From the NCBI GenBank assembly GCA_964654695.1, contig CAZZKJ010000041.1, positions 1 through 23,500 of the forward strand: a stretch of 23,500 nucleotides of DNA, in the 5' to 3' direction. The notes beneath the pieces are model-generated. The model saw nothing but the letters and a program-made list of their open reading frames with translations, was not told where the DNA came from and searched no databases. The stretch comes from CAZZKJ01 sp964654695 (GTDB taxonomy: Bacteria; Krumholzibacteriota; Krumholzibacteriia; WVZY01). Below are positions 8,044 to 15,712 of this stretch, piece by piece. Positions within the stretch are counted from its first letter, which is position 1. Each line of letters opens with the position of its first letter. Made by a program: the position numbers and the translations under genes.

Positions 8044-10575
8044 ATGAATGGACGTTTTGATATAAACAGGATTTGGTTGCCGGTTGCAGCGCTTGCTCTA
8101 AGTACGCTCTATTATATATGCCCGTGGCGGACTCTTCCGGGGTCTTCGGACATGTGGGGAATTCCGTTCTTATTCTTGTTCTTGCTGGTCCTGCCCGGTT
8201 CGATTCTTTTCAAGATCATACATGCCGGATGTGGGAGCCGCATAGAGCGTGCGGTGCTTTCAGTGCTCTACGGGCTTGTCTGTTTTCTATTTCTTTCATT
8301 CATATGGGCCCTGACGGGATCGGATATAAGCTGGTTCCGAACGCTTTATCCGGTGGCGCTTGTGCCGCTGCTTGTTGCGTATTGGGCCATTAAGAATAAA
8401 TGCCGGCATTATTCATACGGTCGAATGAGCCCGGGCACGATCGTTGTGTTGGCTCTTTGCGCAGCGATTTTCATTCTCGTATGGAAAAGCGGTGTAGATA
8501 CCAGCTATAGCAAGGATACTCTGGACCATGCAGCATATGTAAACGAGATAAGCGCAACGGGCGGAGCCTTTCCCTCCTCGGAGTTCTATATAGATGCGGG
8601 AGAGGACGGCAAAGATACCCGTAAGGGACTGCTCCATGTATTCTACGGTTTTACCGCTGAATATTTGGATCTGGATGCTCTCCCCGTTCTAGGCGCCTGG
8701 AACGCTTTTTTTGCCGTTCTCCTTATTCTATCTGTTTATGCCGCTTCCATGATGCTTTTCGAAAATCAGTGGGCCGCGTCGGCCTCCACAATATTTTTCC
8801 TTCTGGATTTGCTTAACGGCACGGGCGGCATGACCGTTCGGGAATCCTTTTATGCGAGCCGATTCGGTTTCGCTTTTTTGCTTTTCGTTATGGTGTTCAC
8901 GCTTTCTTTCATATCTGGACGGAGCAAACGCATGCTGGTAGCGTGCGCGTTTTTTGCTTTCGCTGCGGCCGCGGTGCATATCTTCTATTCAATCCTGGCA
9001 GGTTTTATTATCGCGATAATTGCAATCTGGAAAGCTTGCTTCCGATCGGGCGGTTGGAAAGAGCACATGGCGCGAACCTTCGCTCCGGCCGCAGCGGTGG
9101 TGGCAGGAGCGGCGCCGTATGTAATCTACAGGTATTTTACAGCCTTCGGTCGGCCCAACGAGCTTCACAGCGATATTCAAGGGGTATTCTATCTGACACG
9201 CGGTATTTTTATTTTCGGCCCGTTTAAGCTGCTTTCTTCGTACGGTATGACCGGGTTTATTGCTTTTTTCGCTGCAATCTTTCTTTGGAGGGAACGCAAG
9301 CAAAGCCTTGGTCTCGGGTATCTTGTAGCTTCATGCTTTACCATGCCTGTGGTTATGCTCAACCCCGCACTATTCGAACCGCTTCAAAGGGGATTGACCT
9401 ACCTGGTGTTGAGAATCCCGCAGCTTTTTCCCCATTATATGCTTGCCGGTTATTTCGTTTCGGTTTTTCCGAAGTTAAGGAATTCCCCAAAAAAAAGACG
9501 CGCCGCCGGATTGGTACTTTTTGCAGCTTTTATTATTGCCGCAGCCGTCGGAATAACTCAGGCTGTCACCAGCAGCATTTTTGCCCCATCCCGATTGAAA
9601 TACCAACGGGAACACAGCTACCTGCTGTGGAGTGATGAACTCGCGTTTTTGAGCCGGAATCTTACCCGGGGATCGGTTATAGTTTCCGATCCACTTACCT
9701 GCTATTCGATTACTGCTTTAACGCCGCATTTTTCCGCCTGCACACTGGATCAACATGCTTCTCCCTTAGATCATTCGCTTCTAAAGCGTCTGCAGATGAG
9801 CAGAGCGGTCCTTAGTCCTTTTACAGGAATAAGAAGAACTATCGACTGCATGGATTCGCTGCGGGCGGACTATGTGATATTGAATAACCGTATGCGAGAG
9901 GATCCACAGCAGCTTTTCTACTGGTCGATGGAACCGAATCTGTTTTCCGGCATGTTCAGCAAATTCGCGTCTCGTCGGGATCTTTTCGATGTGCTGCTAA
10001 ATCGCGATGAATTCGTTTTATTGAAGAGAAAAGGCTTCCGGCCTTTAGCCGACGATTTTGCCGCAAATCCGTATGTACTCGACAGCATTCCCGGTGGATT
10101 CACCCGTTTTGGGCTTTTTGCCGGAGAAGCCGAACTTGAAGCTGTATATATTCATGAACTACAAGCTAAACGTGGAGGCGAGTTCACTATTTCACTGATC
10201 TGGTCCGGTCGCGGGGCCTATCGTATGGGAAGCTACGTAGTTGCTCTTCGGTTCAATCATCTGAATGCTGCTTTGCCGTTCAATGGAAAGCCTTTCCCCA
10301 AAGCGATCCGAAAGGCTAAAGAAAGGCTGACGGGAAGGCGTTACAGATTCAGGTCCGATCATAAAATATTGAATGGATTTTTAAGCCCTGATACATGGCC
10401 GAAAGGAGCTCTTGTACTTGATGAAAGGATCGTATCCGTGCCGCGAAATGTGGAAGAGGGAACCTATTCGATTTCAGTAAAGCTTCTTGAAACGGCTTTT
10501 TCCCCCAACAGCAGTCTTGGAGACCTGCTTTTTGACAATGATGGACCGCAGGTGGGCACAATTGATATCTATTGA
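8044..10575 (+). CDS. large polytopic membrane protein, putative GT-C glycosyltransferase with C-terminal beta-sandwich
   Basis: The protein has 843 residues. Roughly the first 510 contain about 12 hydrophobic segments. A loop after the fifth (residues ~150-215) carries KDTLDHAAYVNEISATGG with an acidic DTLDH motif at 158-162, which resembles the acidic first-loop signature of GT-C enzymes that use polyprenyl-phosphate sugars. The last ~330 residues are soluble. A stretch near 680-835 (GEAELEAVYIHEL, FTISLIW, EEGTYSISVKLLE) resembles the beta-sandwich found at the C-terminus of many bacterial ArnT-like proteins. The family is not firmly recognised and it could instead be a polymerase-like or sensor membrane protein. 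The position next to a flippase favours glycan transfer on the outer face of the inner membrane. No strong Shine-Dalgarno precedes the ATG, so expression may depend on read-through from the flippase gene. Confidence 0.72.
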   Translation: MNGRFDINRIWLPVAALALSTLYYICPWRTLPGSSDMWGIPFLFLFLLVLPGSILFKIIHAGCGSRIERAVLSVLYGLVCFLFLSFIWALTGSDISWFRTLYPVALVPLLVAYWAIKNKCRHYSYGRMSPGTIVVLALCAAIFILVWKSGVDTSYSKDTLDHAAYVNEISATGGAFPSSEFYIDAGEDGKDTRKGLLHVFYGFTAEYLDLDALPVLGAWNAFFAVLLILSVYAASMMLFENQWAASASTIFFLLDLLNGTGGMTVRESFYASRFGFAFLLFVMVFTLSFISGRSKRMLVACAFFAFAAAAVHIFYSILAGFIIAIIAIWKACFRSGGWKEHMARTFAPAAAVVAGAAPYVIYRYFTAFGRPNELHSDIQGVFYLTRGIFIFGPFKLLSSYGMTGFIAFFAAIFLWRERKQSLGLGYLVASCFTMPVVMLNPALFEPLQRGLTYLVLRIPQLFPHYMLAGYFVSVFPKLRNSPKKRRAAGLVLFAAFIIAAAVGITQAVTSSIFAPSRLKYQREHSYLLWSDELAFLSRNLTRGSVIVSDPLTCYSITALTPHFSACTLDQHASPLDHSLLKRLQMSRAVLSPFTGIRRTIDCMDSLRADYVILNNRMREDPQQLFYWSMEPNLFSGMFSKFASRRDLFDVLLNRDEFVLLKRKGFRPLADDFAANPYVLDSIPGGFTRFGLFAGEAELEAVYIHELQAKRGGEFTISLIWSGRGAYRMGSYVVALRFNHLNAALPFNGKPFPKAIRKAKERLTGRRYRFRSDHKILNGFLSPDTWPKGALVLDERIVSVPRNVEEGTYSISVKLLETAFSPNSSLGDLLFDNDGPQVGTIDIY

Positions 10576-10581
10576 AGGAGC

Positions 10582-10609
10582 TTTACTCACCGGCGGTCGC
10601 GGTTATAAA
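10582..10609 (+). promoter_or_regulatory. possible promoter of nadE
   Basis: TTTACT (10582-10587) and TATAAA (10604-10609) are separated by 16 bases in the 54-base gap before nadE. Alternatively TAAAAT lies 18 bases away. The predicted start would leave a leader of only about 14 bases carrying an AGAGG ribosome binding site. Read-through from the flippase operon is equally possible. Confidence 0.38.
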
Positions 10610-10629
10610 ATTGCAGAAAAGAGGCTGAC

Positions 10630-12276
10630 ATGAAAATAGCAATGGCTCAATGCAATCCTACTGTGGGTGATACAGAAGGAAATATTGCGAAAGCGGCCGG
10701 CATCATAAATAAACTGCGCAATGCTGCGCCCGATCTTGTTGTGTTTCCCGAACTGTTTATTACAGGATACCCGCCGAAGGATCTGCTGGAGAAACACGAA
10801 TTCATTGCAGAGGCTGAAGCTGCATTGGGGAAACTAGTGGAGCATTCAAAAAGCTGTCCCGGTTTGGGGATCATAACCGGTCTTCCTATGAAGTCCAGTC
10901 TCAGCGAAGGTAAAGGCATCATGAATGCCGCCGTATTGATCGAAGACGGTAGAATCCTGTTTAGGCAGTTTAAATCGCTTCTTCCCACTTATGATGTTTT
11001 CGATGAAGCCAGGTATTTCGACCCGGCGAAAGATGTCGATATCTGCTCTTTCAAAAGCGAAAAACTCGGAATCTCGATCTGCGAGGATGCCTGGAACGAT
11101 ATTGGACTCTGCCGCCATCGAACGTATTCCAGCGATCCCGTAGAAACATTGGCGGAAAAAGGTGCGACTTTAATGATAAATATTTCAGCATCCCCGTTCA
11201 CCGTAGGCAAGGAAAAAGTACGCTTTGATTTGTTAAAGCGCCGCGCTGAAAATCATCAAAAGCCGTTCTTGATGGTTAACCAGGTGGGAGGAAACGATGA
11301 TCTCATTTTTGATGGGAGAAGCTTTTGTTTCGATTCCGAGGGAGTTCCAAGATGCGTACTGCCGGCCTTCGAGGAATCAACAGGCGTTATCGACACTAAT
11401 GCTTTCAACGCCTCTTTGGATTATGAGCCGATCGACGATGTCGTTGCCGTTCATGACGCACTGATCCTGGGTTCGCGAGATTATGTTCGCAAAAGCGGTT
11501 TCGACAAAGTGGTGCTGGGTCTTTCGGGGGGGATCGATTCGGCCGTTACTTGCGCAATTGCGTCGAGGGCCCTGGGGCCGGAAAATGTAACGGCGCTGAA
11601 CATGCCTTCGCCTTATTCATCAGCACAGAGCTGTGAAGATGCCGTTATTTTGGCGGATAACCTGGGCGTCGCTCTCGAAACCGTGCCGATAGACGCGTTG
11701 ATGAATGCTTACGAGAAAGCTCTCAAGAAGCATTTTAAGAAACAAGCCCCGGATGTCACCGAGGAAAACATTCAAGCCCGGATTAGAGGCAATATCCTCA
11801 TGGCCTTCTCCAACAAATTTGGTTGGCTGCTTCTGTCTACAGGCAACAAAAGCGAACTCGCGGTAGGATACTGTACTCTATACGGAGATATGAGCGGAGG
11901 CCTGGCGGTGATTTCCGATGTTCCCAAAACGCTGGTGTATAAACTTGCGGATTACATTAATTCGAAAAGAGAGACAATACCGCGGTCGATCATCACCAAG
12001 GCTCCATCGGCCGAGCTTAAACCCGGTCAGATGGATCAAGACGCGCTTCCTCCCTATGACGTCCTGGATAAAATCCTCTATCGTTATATCGATCAGGGAG
12101 AATCCGCGAAGAGGATTATATCGGAAGGATTCGATCCGGCAACCGTATCTTGGGTCACAGAGGCGATAAGAAAAAATGAGCACAAGCGGCATCAGACCCC
12201 CCCCGGCTTGAAAATAACGAGCAAGTCCTTCGGCCCCGGCAGGCGGATGCCTATCGCCGCCAAATACGACGTATGA
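10630..12276 (+). CDS. nadE: glutamine-dependent NAD+ synthetase
   Basis: The product has 548 residues, normal for the two-domain form. The N-terminal nitrilase-type glutaminase domain shows the catalytic triad: Glu41 in FPELFITGYPPKDLL, Lys115 in FKSLLPTYDVFDEARYF, and Cys151 in ISICEDAW. The C-terminal synthetase domain carries the ATP pyrophosphatase P-loop SGGIDSA (residues 299-305), then STGNKSELAVGYCTLYGDMSG and the late PSAELKPGQ-DQD-LPPY block. It makes NAD+ from nicotinate adenine dinucleotide, ATP and glutamine in the cytoplasm. An AGAGG site lies 6-10 bases before the ATG. It is housekeeping and probably unrelated in function to the glycan genes before it. Confidence 0.97.
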   Translation: MKIAMAQCNPTVGDTEGNIAKAAGIINKLRNAAPDLVVFPELFITGYPPKDLLEKHEFIAEAEAALGKLVEHSKSCPGLGIITGLPMKSSLSEGKGIMNAAVLIEDGRILFRQFKSLLPTYDVFDEARYFDPAKDVDICSFKSEKLGISICEDAWNDIGLCRHRTYSSDPVETLAEKGATLMINISASPFTVGKEKVRFDLLKRRAENHQKPFLMVNQVGGNDDLIFDGRSFCFDSEGVPRCVLPAFEESTGVIDTNAFNASLDYEPIDDVVAVHDALILGSRDYVRKSGFDKVVLGLSGGIDSAVTCAIASRALGPENVTALNMPSPYSSAQSCEDAVILADNLGVALETVPIDALMNAYEKALKKHFKKQAPDVTEENIQARIRGNILMAFSNKFGWLLLSTGNKSELAVGYCTLYGDMSGGLAVISDVPKTLVYKLADYINSKRETIPRSIITKAPSAELKPGQMDQDALPPYDVLDKILYRYIDQGESAKRIISEGFDPATVSWVTEAIRKNEHKRHQTPPGLKITSKSFGPGRRMPIAAKYDV

Positions 12277-12295
12277 TCTGTTCATCCTTTCGCTC

Positions 12296-12361
12296 CACCA
12301 TTAACCGATATCCAACAGCCGGGAAACCGGCAATCTAATGGTGTCTCCGGCCGTCCCGGAG
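12296..12361 (+). other. structured intergenic element after nadE
   Basis: Three pairings are packed into 66 bases. CACCATTA (12296-12303) is the exact complement of TAATGGTG (12336-12343). Between them GCCGG-GAAA-CCGGC (12318-12331) forms a perfect GNRA-tetraloop hairpin. CTCCGG-5-CCGGAG (12345-12361) forms a third stem. A T-rich stretch follows from 12373, too far for a standard terminator. It lies before the predicted clcA promoter, so it is more likely in the nadE 3' region than in the clcA leader. It may be a compound 3'-end structure or an unnamed RNA motif. It does not satisfy the fluoride (crcB) riboswitch pattern, although AACAGCC before the hairpin is reminiscent. Confidence 0.5.
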
Positions 12362-12393
12362 CGATTAAAGGATCATTTTATAGTCTTTTCTCA

Positions 12394-12422
12394 TTGAAAA
12401 CCACAGCCGAGAAGTTTAGATT
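12394..12422 (+). promoter_or_regulatory. sigma70-like promoter of clcA
   Basis: TTGAAA (12394-12399) and TAGATT (12417-12422) are separated by 17 bases and match consensus at five and four positions. The start would be near 12429, with a leader of about 60 bases. This makes clcA the first gene of the unit that continues through the eIF2B-like gene. Confidence 0.5.
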
Positions 12423-12490
12423 TAGCGATCAAAATGAACCTCACTACATGAGGGGCAACCTCCAGGATCGTTATACGGCGGGAATGAATT

Positions 12491-14293
12491 ATGGCAAAGC
12501 TGCAGAATATTTTCGAAAGAATATTTTCAACTTTCAGTTTGAAATCGATAGGAACATACATGGTATACGGTCTATTCGTGGGTGTAATAGCAGGTATGGG
12601 CGCGGTTTTGTTCTACGTGCTCTGCCAAACCGGCATCCATTTCCTGCTGGATGCTGTTGCCGGCTACAGGCCTAATGCGCCTTTCGGAGAACCTCCGCTA
12701 TTCGGAGAAACGTCGGTGCCTTTTCGCCGGTATCTTCTCATTATCCTGCCGGCGCTCGGCGGTCTGATCAGCGGCCTGATTGTTTATAAATACGCTCCGG
12801 AAGCCGAAGGCCACGGAACGGACTCTGCTATCGACGCCTTTCACAATAATTACGGCCGGATTAGAAAAAGAGTCCCGCTAATAAAGACTATAGCGTCGAT
12901 GCTGACGTTGGGTTCGGGCGGATCCGGCGGCCGTGAAGGACCCATCGCTCTTATCGGTGCGGGTTTCGGTTCTTTTTTTGCCGACAGGCTGGGACTCGAC
13001 AGCCGGCAGCGCCGAATTTTACTCGCCGCCGGTCTGGGGGCCGGGATCGGCAGTATTTTCCGCGCGCCGCTTGCAGGGGCTTTATTCGCTGCTGAAATAC
13101 TGTACCGGGAACCGGAGTTCGAAACCGAAGTGATAATTCCCGCAACAGTAACCACGATTGTGGCATATTCGACTTTTGGATTGTTCTTTGGATTCAATCC
13201 TCTTTTTAAGCAGAGCAGCTTCACGTTTTCACACCCGTTCGAACTGCTGCCTTACACGGTTTTGGCCCTTGCCGTTTCTCTAGCCTCTCCTTTGTATGTA
13301 AAATGCTTTTATGGCGCCAGAACTCTGTTTGCAGGGCTCAAGATCCCTAATCACATTAAGCCGGCATTGGGAGGTTTGCTTACCGGTATCATAGGATTTT
13401 TTCTGCCTCAAACACTCGCTTTTGGATACGGCGTGATTCAAGGCGCCCTCGACAACTCTATAGGCATTCAACTTCTGCTCTTGATAGCTGCAGGTAAAAT
13501 ACTGACGACCTCCTTGAGCATTGGTTCGGGCGGTAGCGGCGGCGTTTTCGGTCCATCCATGGTAATCGGTGGATGCATCGGCGGTGTGGTAGGTAATTAT
13601 TTCAACGGAGTTGCGCCGACTCTGATCAGTCATCCGGGGGCGTTTGTTATTGTCGGAATGGCCGGATTCTTTGCCGCGGCTTCCAACGCGCCCATATCAA
13701 CTATCATAATGGTTAGCGAAATGACAGGCAACTACAACCTGCTGGTTCCGGCAATGTGGGTATGCTCGATAGCTTTTATTATCGGAAGAAGATGGAGTAT
13801 TTATGAAAAACAAGTACACACACGGGCGGACTCTCCTGCGCATTACGGAGATTTCGTTCGCGATTTGCTGGAGGACATGCATGTAAAAGATATTTTCGTT
13901 TCCGATCCTTCTATGCACTATATTCCGGAAAACATGACCTTGAAGGATTTTATTCCCATTATGACGGCCACTCACCAGCAGAACTTTCCGGTTGTAAACG
14001 ACGGCGGCGAGATGACCGGCATATTTTCTATCAACGACGTTCGGGATATTCTGATTGAAAGAGACCTGGACAATCTTCTCATAATTAAGGAAATAGCCAA
14101 CGATAACGTGCCGGTGGTGGGAATAGATGAAAACCTGGCCACCGTGCTGCAGAAATTCGCCGAGCATGAAGTCGATACTCTGCCCGTTGTGGAAAAAGAT
14201 GATTCCAGAAACTTGCTTGGAATGATACGAAGAAGGGATGTCATCGGCAGCTATTATAAGAAACTTAATTCCTTGAAAAAGGAGCAGCCGTAA
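12491..14293 (+). CDS. clcA: ClC-family chloride transporter/channel with C-terminal CBS pair
   Basis: The protein has 600 residues. The membrane domain (about 20-440) carries GSGGSGGREGP at 141-151, with the extracellular gating glutamate at Glu149, and the second-half motif GSGGSGGVFGP at 345-355. Two CBS domains follow (about 460-520 and 525-590; PVVNDGGEMTGIFSINDVRDIL and LPVVEKDDSRNLLGMIRRRDV). CBS pairs often sense adenine nucleotides. In the segment ALFAAEILYRE the position equivalent to the inner proton glutamate of E. coli ClcA appears to be Ile203, with Glu202 just before it, so coupled chloride/proton exchange is uncertain. The start is the ATG following GGCGGGAATGAATT; an earlier ATG at 12484 is out of frame. 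Its stop overlaps the ATG of a tiny open frame leading to the next gene. The symbol follows the family rather than proven orthology. Confidence 0.9.
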   Translation: MAKLQNIFERIFSTFSLKSIGTYMVYGLFVGVIAGMGAVLFYVLCQTGIHFLLDAVAGYRPNAPFGEPPLFGETSVPFRRYLLIILPALGGLISGLIVYKYAPEAEGHGTDSAIDAFHNNYGRIRKRVPLIKTIASMLTLGSGGSGGREGPIALIGAGFGSFFADRLGLDSRQRRILLAAGLGAGIGSIFRAPLAGALFAAEILYREPEFETEVIIPATVTTIVAYSTFGLFFGFNPLFKQSSFTFSHPFELLPYTVLALAVSLASPLYVKCFYGARTLFAGLKIPNHIKPALGGLLTGIIGFFLPQTLAFGYGVIQGALDNSIGIQLLLLIAAGKILTTSLSIGSGGSGGVFGPSMVIGGCIGGVVGNYFNGVAPTLISHPGAFVIVGMAGFFAAASNAPISTIIMVSEMTGNYNLLVPAMWVCSIAFIIGRRWSIYEKQVHTRADSPAHYGDFVRDLLEDMHVKDIFVSDPSMHYIPENMTLKDFIPIMTATHQQNFPVVNDGGEMTGIFSINDVRDILIERDLDNLLIIKEIANDNVPVVGIDENLATVLQKFAEHEVDTLPVVEKDDSRNLLGMIRRRDVIGSYYKKLNSLKKEQP

Positions 14294-14319
14294 TGAGTAA
14301 AGACCGGGAGTTTATGTGA
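14293..14319 (+). CDS. eight-codon mini-ORF linking clcA to the next gene
   Basis: An ATG overlaps the clcA stop as TAATG, and the frame reads MSKDREFM before TGA at 14317-14319. That stop overlaps the GTG start of the eIF2B-like gene as GTGA. The CGGGAG inside it would serve as that gene's ribosome binding site. It may act only as a translational relay; alternatively it is a chance frame or an old N-terminus separated by a frameshift. No protein function is claimed. Confidence 0.3.
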   Translation: MSKDREFM

Positions 14320-15239
14320 AGAACGATGTCTTCGAAGGAAAAACTGGAATTGAAGAAGTTCTCGGGCGCATTGCGGGGGATGTGGAAAAAGGCGCCGGAG
14401 AACTGGCGGTTGAATCGCTTGAAGTTTTCAGAAAAGCAAAACCTTTGCCCGAACTCGCACCGGATCTTTACAGGAATGCCGTCCTGTCGCTTTCCCGGCG
14501 CGTGTCCGAACTACGCCCGGTTATGGCTTCATTGCTCGGATCGGCTTCAAGGGTCGCCTTTGAATTTAATGAGGCTTCAAAACTTCTGGATGACTGTGAA
14601 AAAATGTATGAAACCCTCCAGCGCAGCGTGGAAACCGTCGCAGCAGAACTGCTATCCGCGCCGACTCTGACTGCGGGCCATTTCGCAAAAATGTTTCCAA
14701 ACATCAACAGCCCTGTAATTATAAGTTACAGCTCAACAGTTGTATCCGTCTTCAAAACGCTTCGCAGGCCTTGGCGAATTTCGGTGTGCGAATCCCGACC
14801 CGTCCTGGAGGGAAGAAAGACGGCAAAACTCCTCCTTGATCATGCCGAATCGGTGAGTTTAATCACCGAGGCGCAGATCCTCTCCGCAGTCAGGGATGCG
14901 GATTCCGTGGTGCTGGGATGCGACGCTGTTTGTAGTGACGGCTGCATAATAAATAAAACTGGTTCAGGCCTGTTGGCAATGGCCGCAAGGAGCGAAGGAA
15001 AACCGGTCATAGTTGTTGGAGACAGCTTCAAGTTCTGCTCCGTTGAAGCTTTGGCATTGGAAGAGCATTCTCCCGGGGAAGTCTGGCAGGAAGCACCTTC
15101 GATGATCCATATAAATAATTGCTATTTTGAAAAAATACCTTCGAGCCGCATTGACTTCATAGCAGTTGAAACGGGAGTTTACCCAACAGGGAAGATTGAA
15201 TCCTTATGGAATGCGATCGCTTCAAAACGGATATTTTAG
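14316..15239 (+). CDS. eIF2B / ribose-1,5-bisphosphate isomerase-like protein
   Basis: This 307-residue cytoplasmic protein has a helical N-terminal half and a Rossmann-like C-terminal half of the IF-2B superfamily. Diagnostic blocks are VCESRPVLEGRKTA (157-170), VLGCDAVCSDGCIINKTGSGLLA (199-221, with the conserved Asp203) and KPVIVVGDSFKF. Archaeal ribose-1,5-bisphosphate isomerase and MtnA use an Asp and a Cys; the Cys normally lies in a block of the form ILTHCNS. Here the matching stretch reads IISYSSTV with Ser139 at that place, so isomerase activity is doubtful. The start is GTG at 14316 with GGGAG five bases upstream; the nearby ATG at 14314 runs straight into TGA. It is probably co-transcribed with clcA. 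It could be an isomerase with altered chemistry or a regulatory nucleotide/sugar-phosphate binder. Confidence 0.82.
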   Translation: MKNDVFEGKTGIEEVLGRIAGDVEKGAGELAVESLEVFRKAKPLPELAPDLYRNAVLSLSRRVSELRPVMASLLGSASRVAFEFNEASKLLDDCEKMYETLQRSVETVAAELLSAPTLTAGHFAKMFPNINSPVIISYSSTVVSVFKTLRRPWRISVCESRPVLEGRKTAKLLLDHAESVSLITEAQILSAVRDADSVVLGCDAVCSDGCIINKTGSGLLAMAARSEGKPVIVVGDSFKFCSVEALALEEHSPGEVWQEAPSMIHINNCYFEKIPSSRIDFIAVETGVYPTGKIESLWNAIASKRIF

Positions 15240-15277
15240 ACGCGCGTTTTTGACTCGGGAAATAAGGAGATGGCCTT

Positions 15278-15712
15278 ATGCATCAGGCAGAAGACGACGC
15301 CGGATCCGATACCTCCAGGGATAGGGGCGGCGACCAAATCCTGAGCATGTATGTTCAAAAATTGGGATGCGATGTTCTGCGCTACCTTCCGGCCTCCCTG
15401 ATTCCGGCTGGAACGAGTATATTGAGCGTTATGGTTTTTACCAGAATTTTTCGTGCGCGTGAATACGGCGCGTATACTCTGGCTGCGGCCGCAGGATCCG
15501 CGGCCGGCGCCGCTGCACTTAAGCGATTCCTGCCTGCATCCATGCATCCAATTATCGTGATGGGTGTTTGCGCGGGTCCTGTCACCGATTACCGCTCGTG
15601 CTCGCAAGCTCCGCGTGGGAGGTACGCATCGGCACCACCCGCGCTGAAAATTACATTGCCGCGGCTTACGATCAACCGGGATTGGGAGCTGTGCTTCGGG
15701 GACTCTATATGA
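15278..15712 (+). pseudogene. truncated second flippase (N-terminal fragment), possibly still translated
   Basis: The reading frame is 144 residues with an excellent AAGGAG site before the ATG. Residues ~33-75 (LRYLPASLIPAGTSILSVMV, FTRIFRAREYGAYTLAAA) match the opening of Wzx/MOP flippases, compare FTRVLGPSNYGVYTLA in the flippase at 6542. Such proteins normally run to 420-500 residues, but here the resemblance ends near residue 80. The rest (LKRFLPASMHP onward) is not recognisable and lacks the expected membrane segments. The frame still ends in ATGA overlapping the glycosyltransferase start. The likely history is an internal deletion that removed most of a flippase gene, leaving leader, coupling and perhaps one or two helices. 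A genuine small membrane protein cannot be ruled out. Confidence 0.55.

Noticed and set aside
12296..12361. Fluoride (crcB) riboswitch for the ClC gene
   Set aside because: AACAGCC before a hairpin fits, but the required GG-N-GATGG 5' stem and the TGATG-type 3' segment are absent, and a separate promoter lies downstream.
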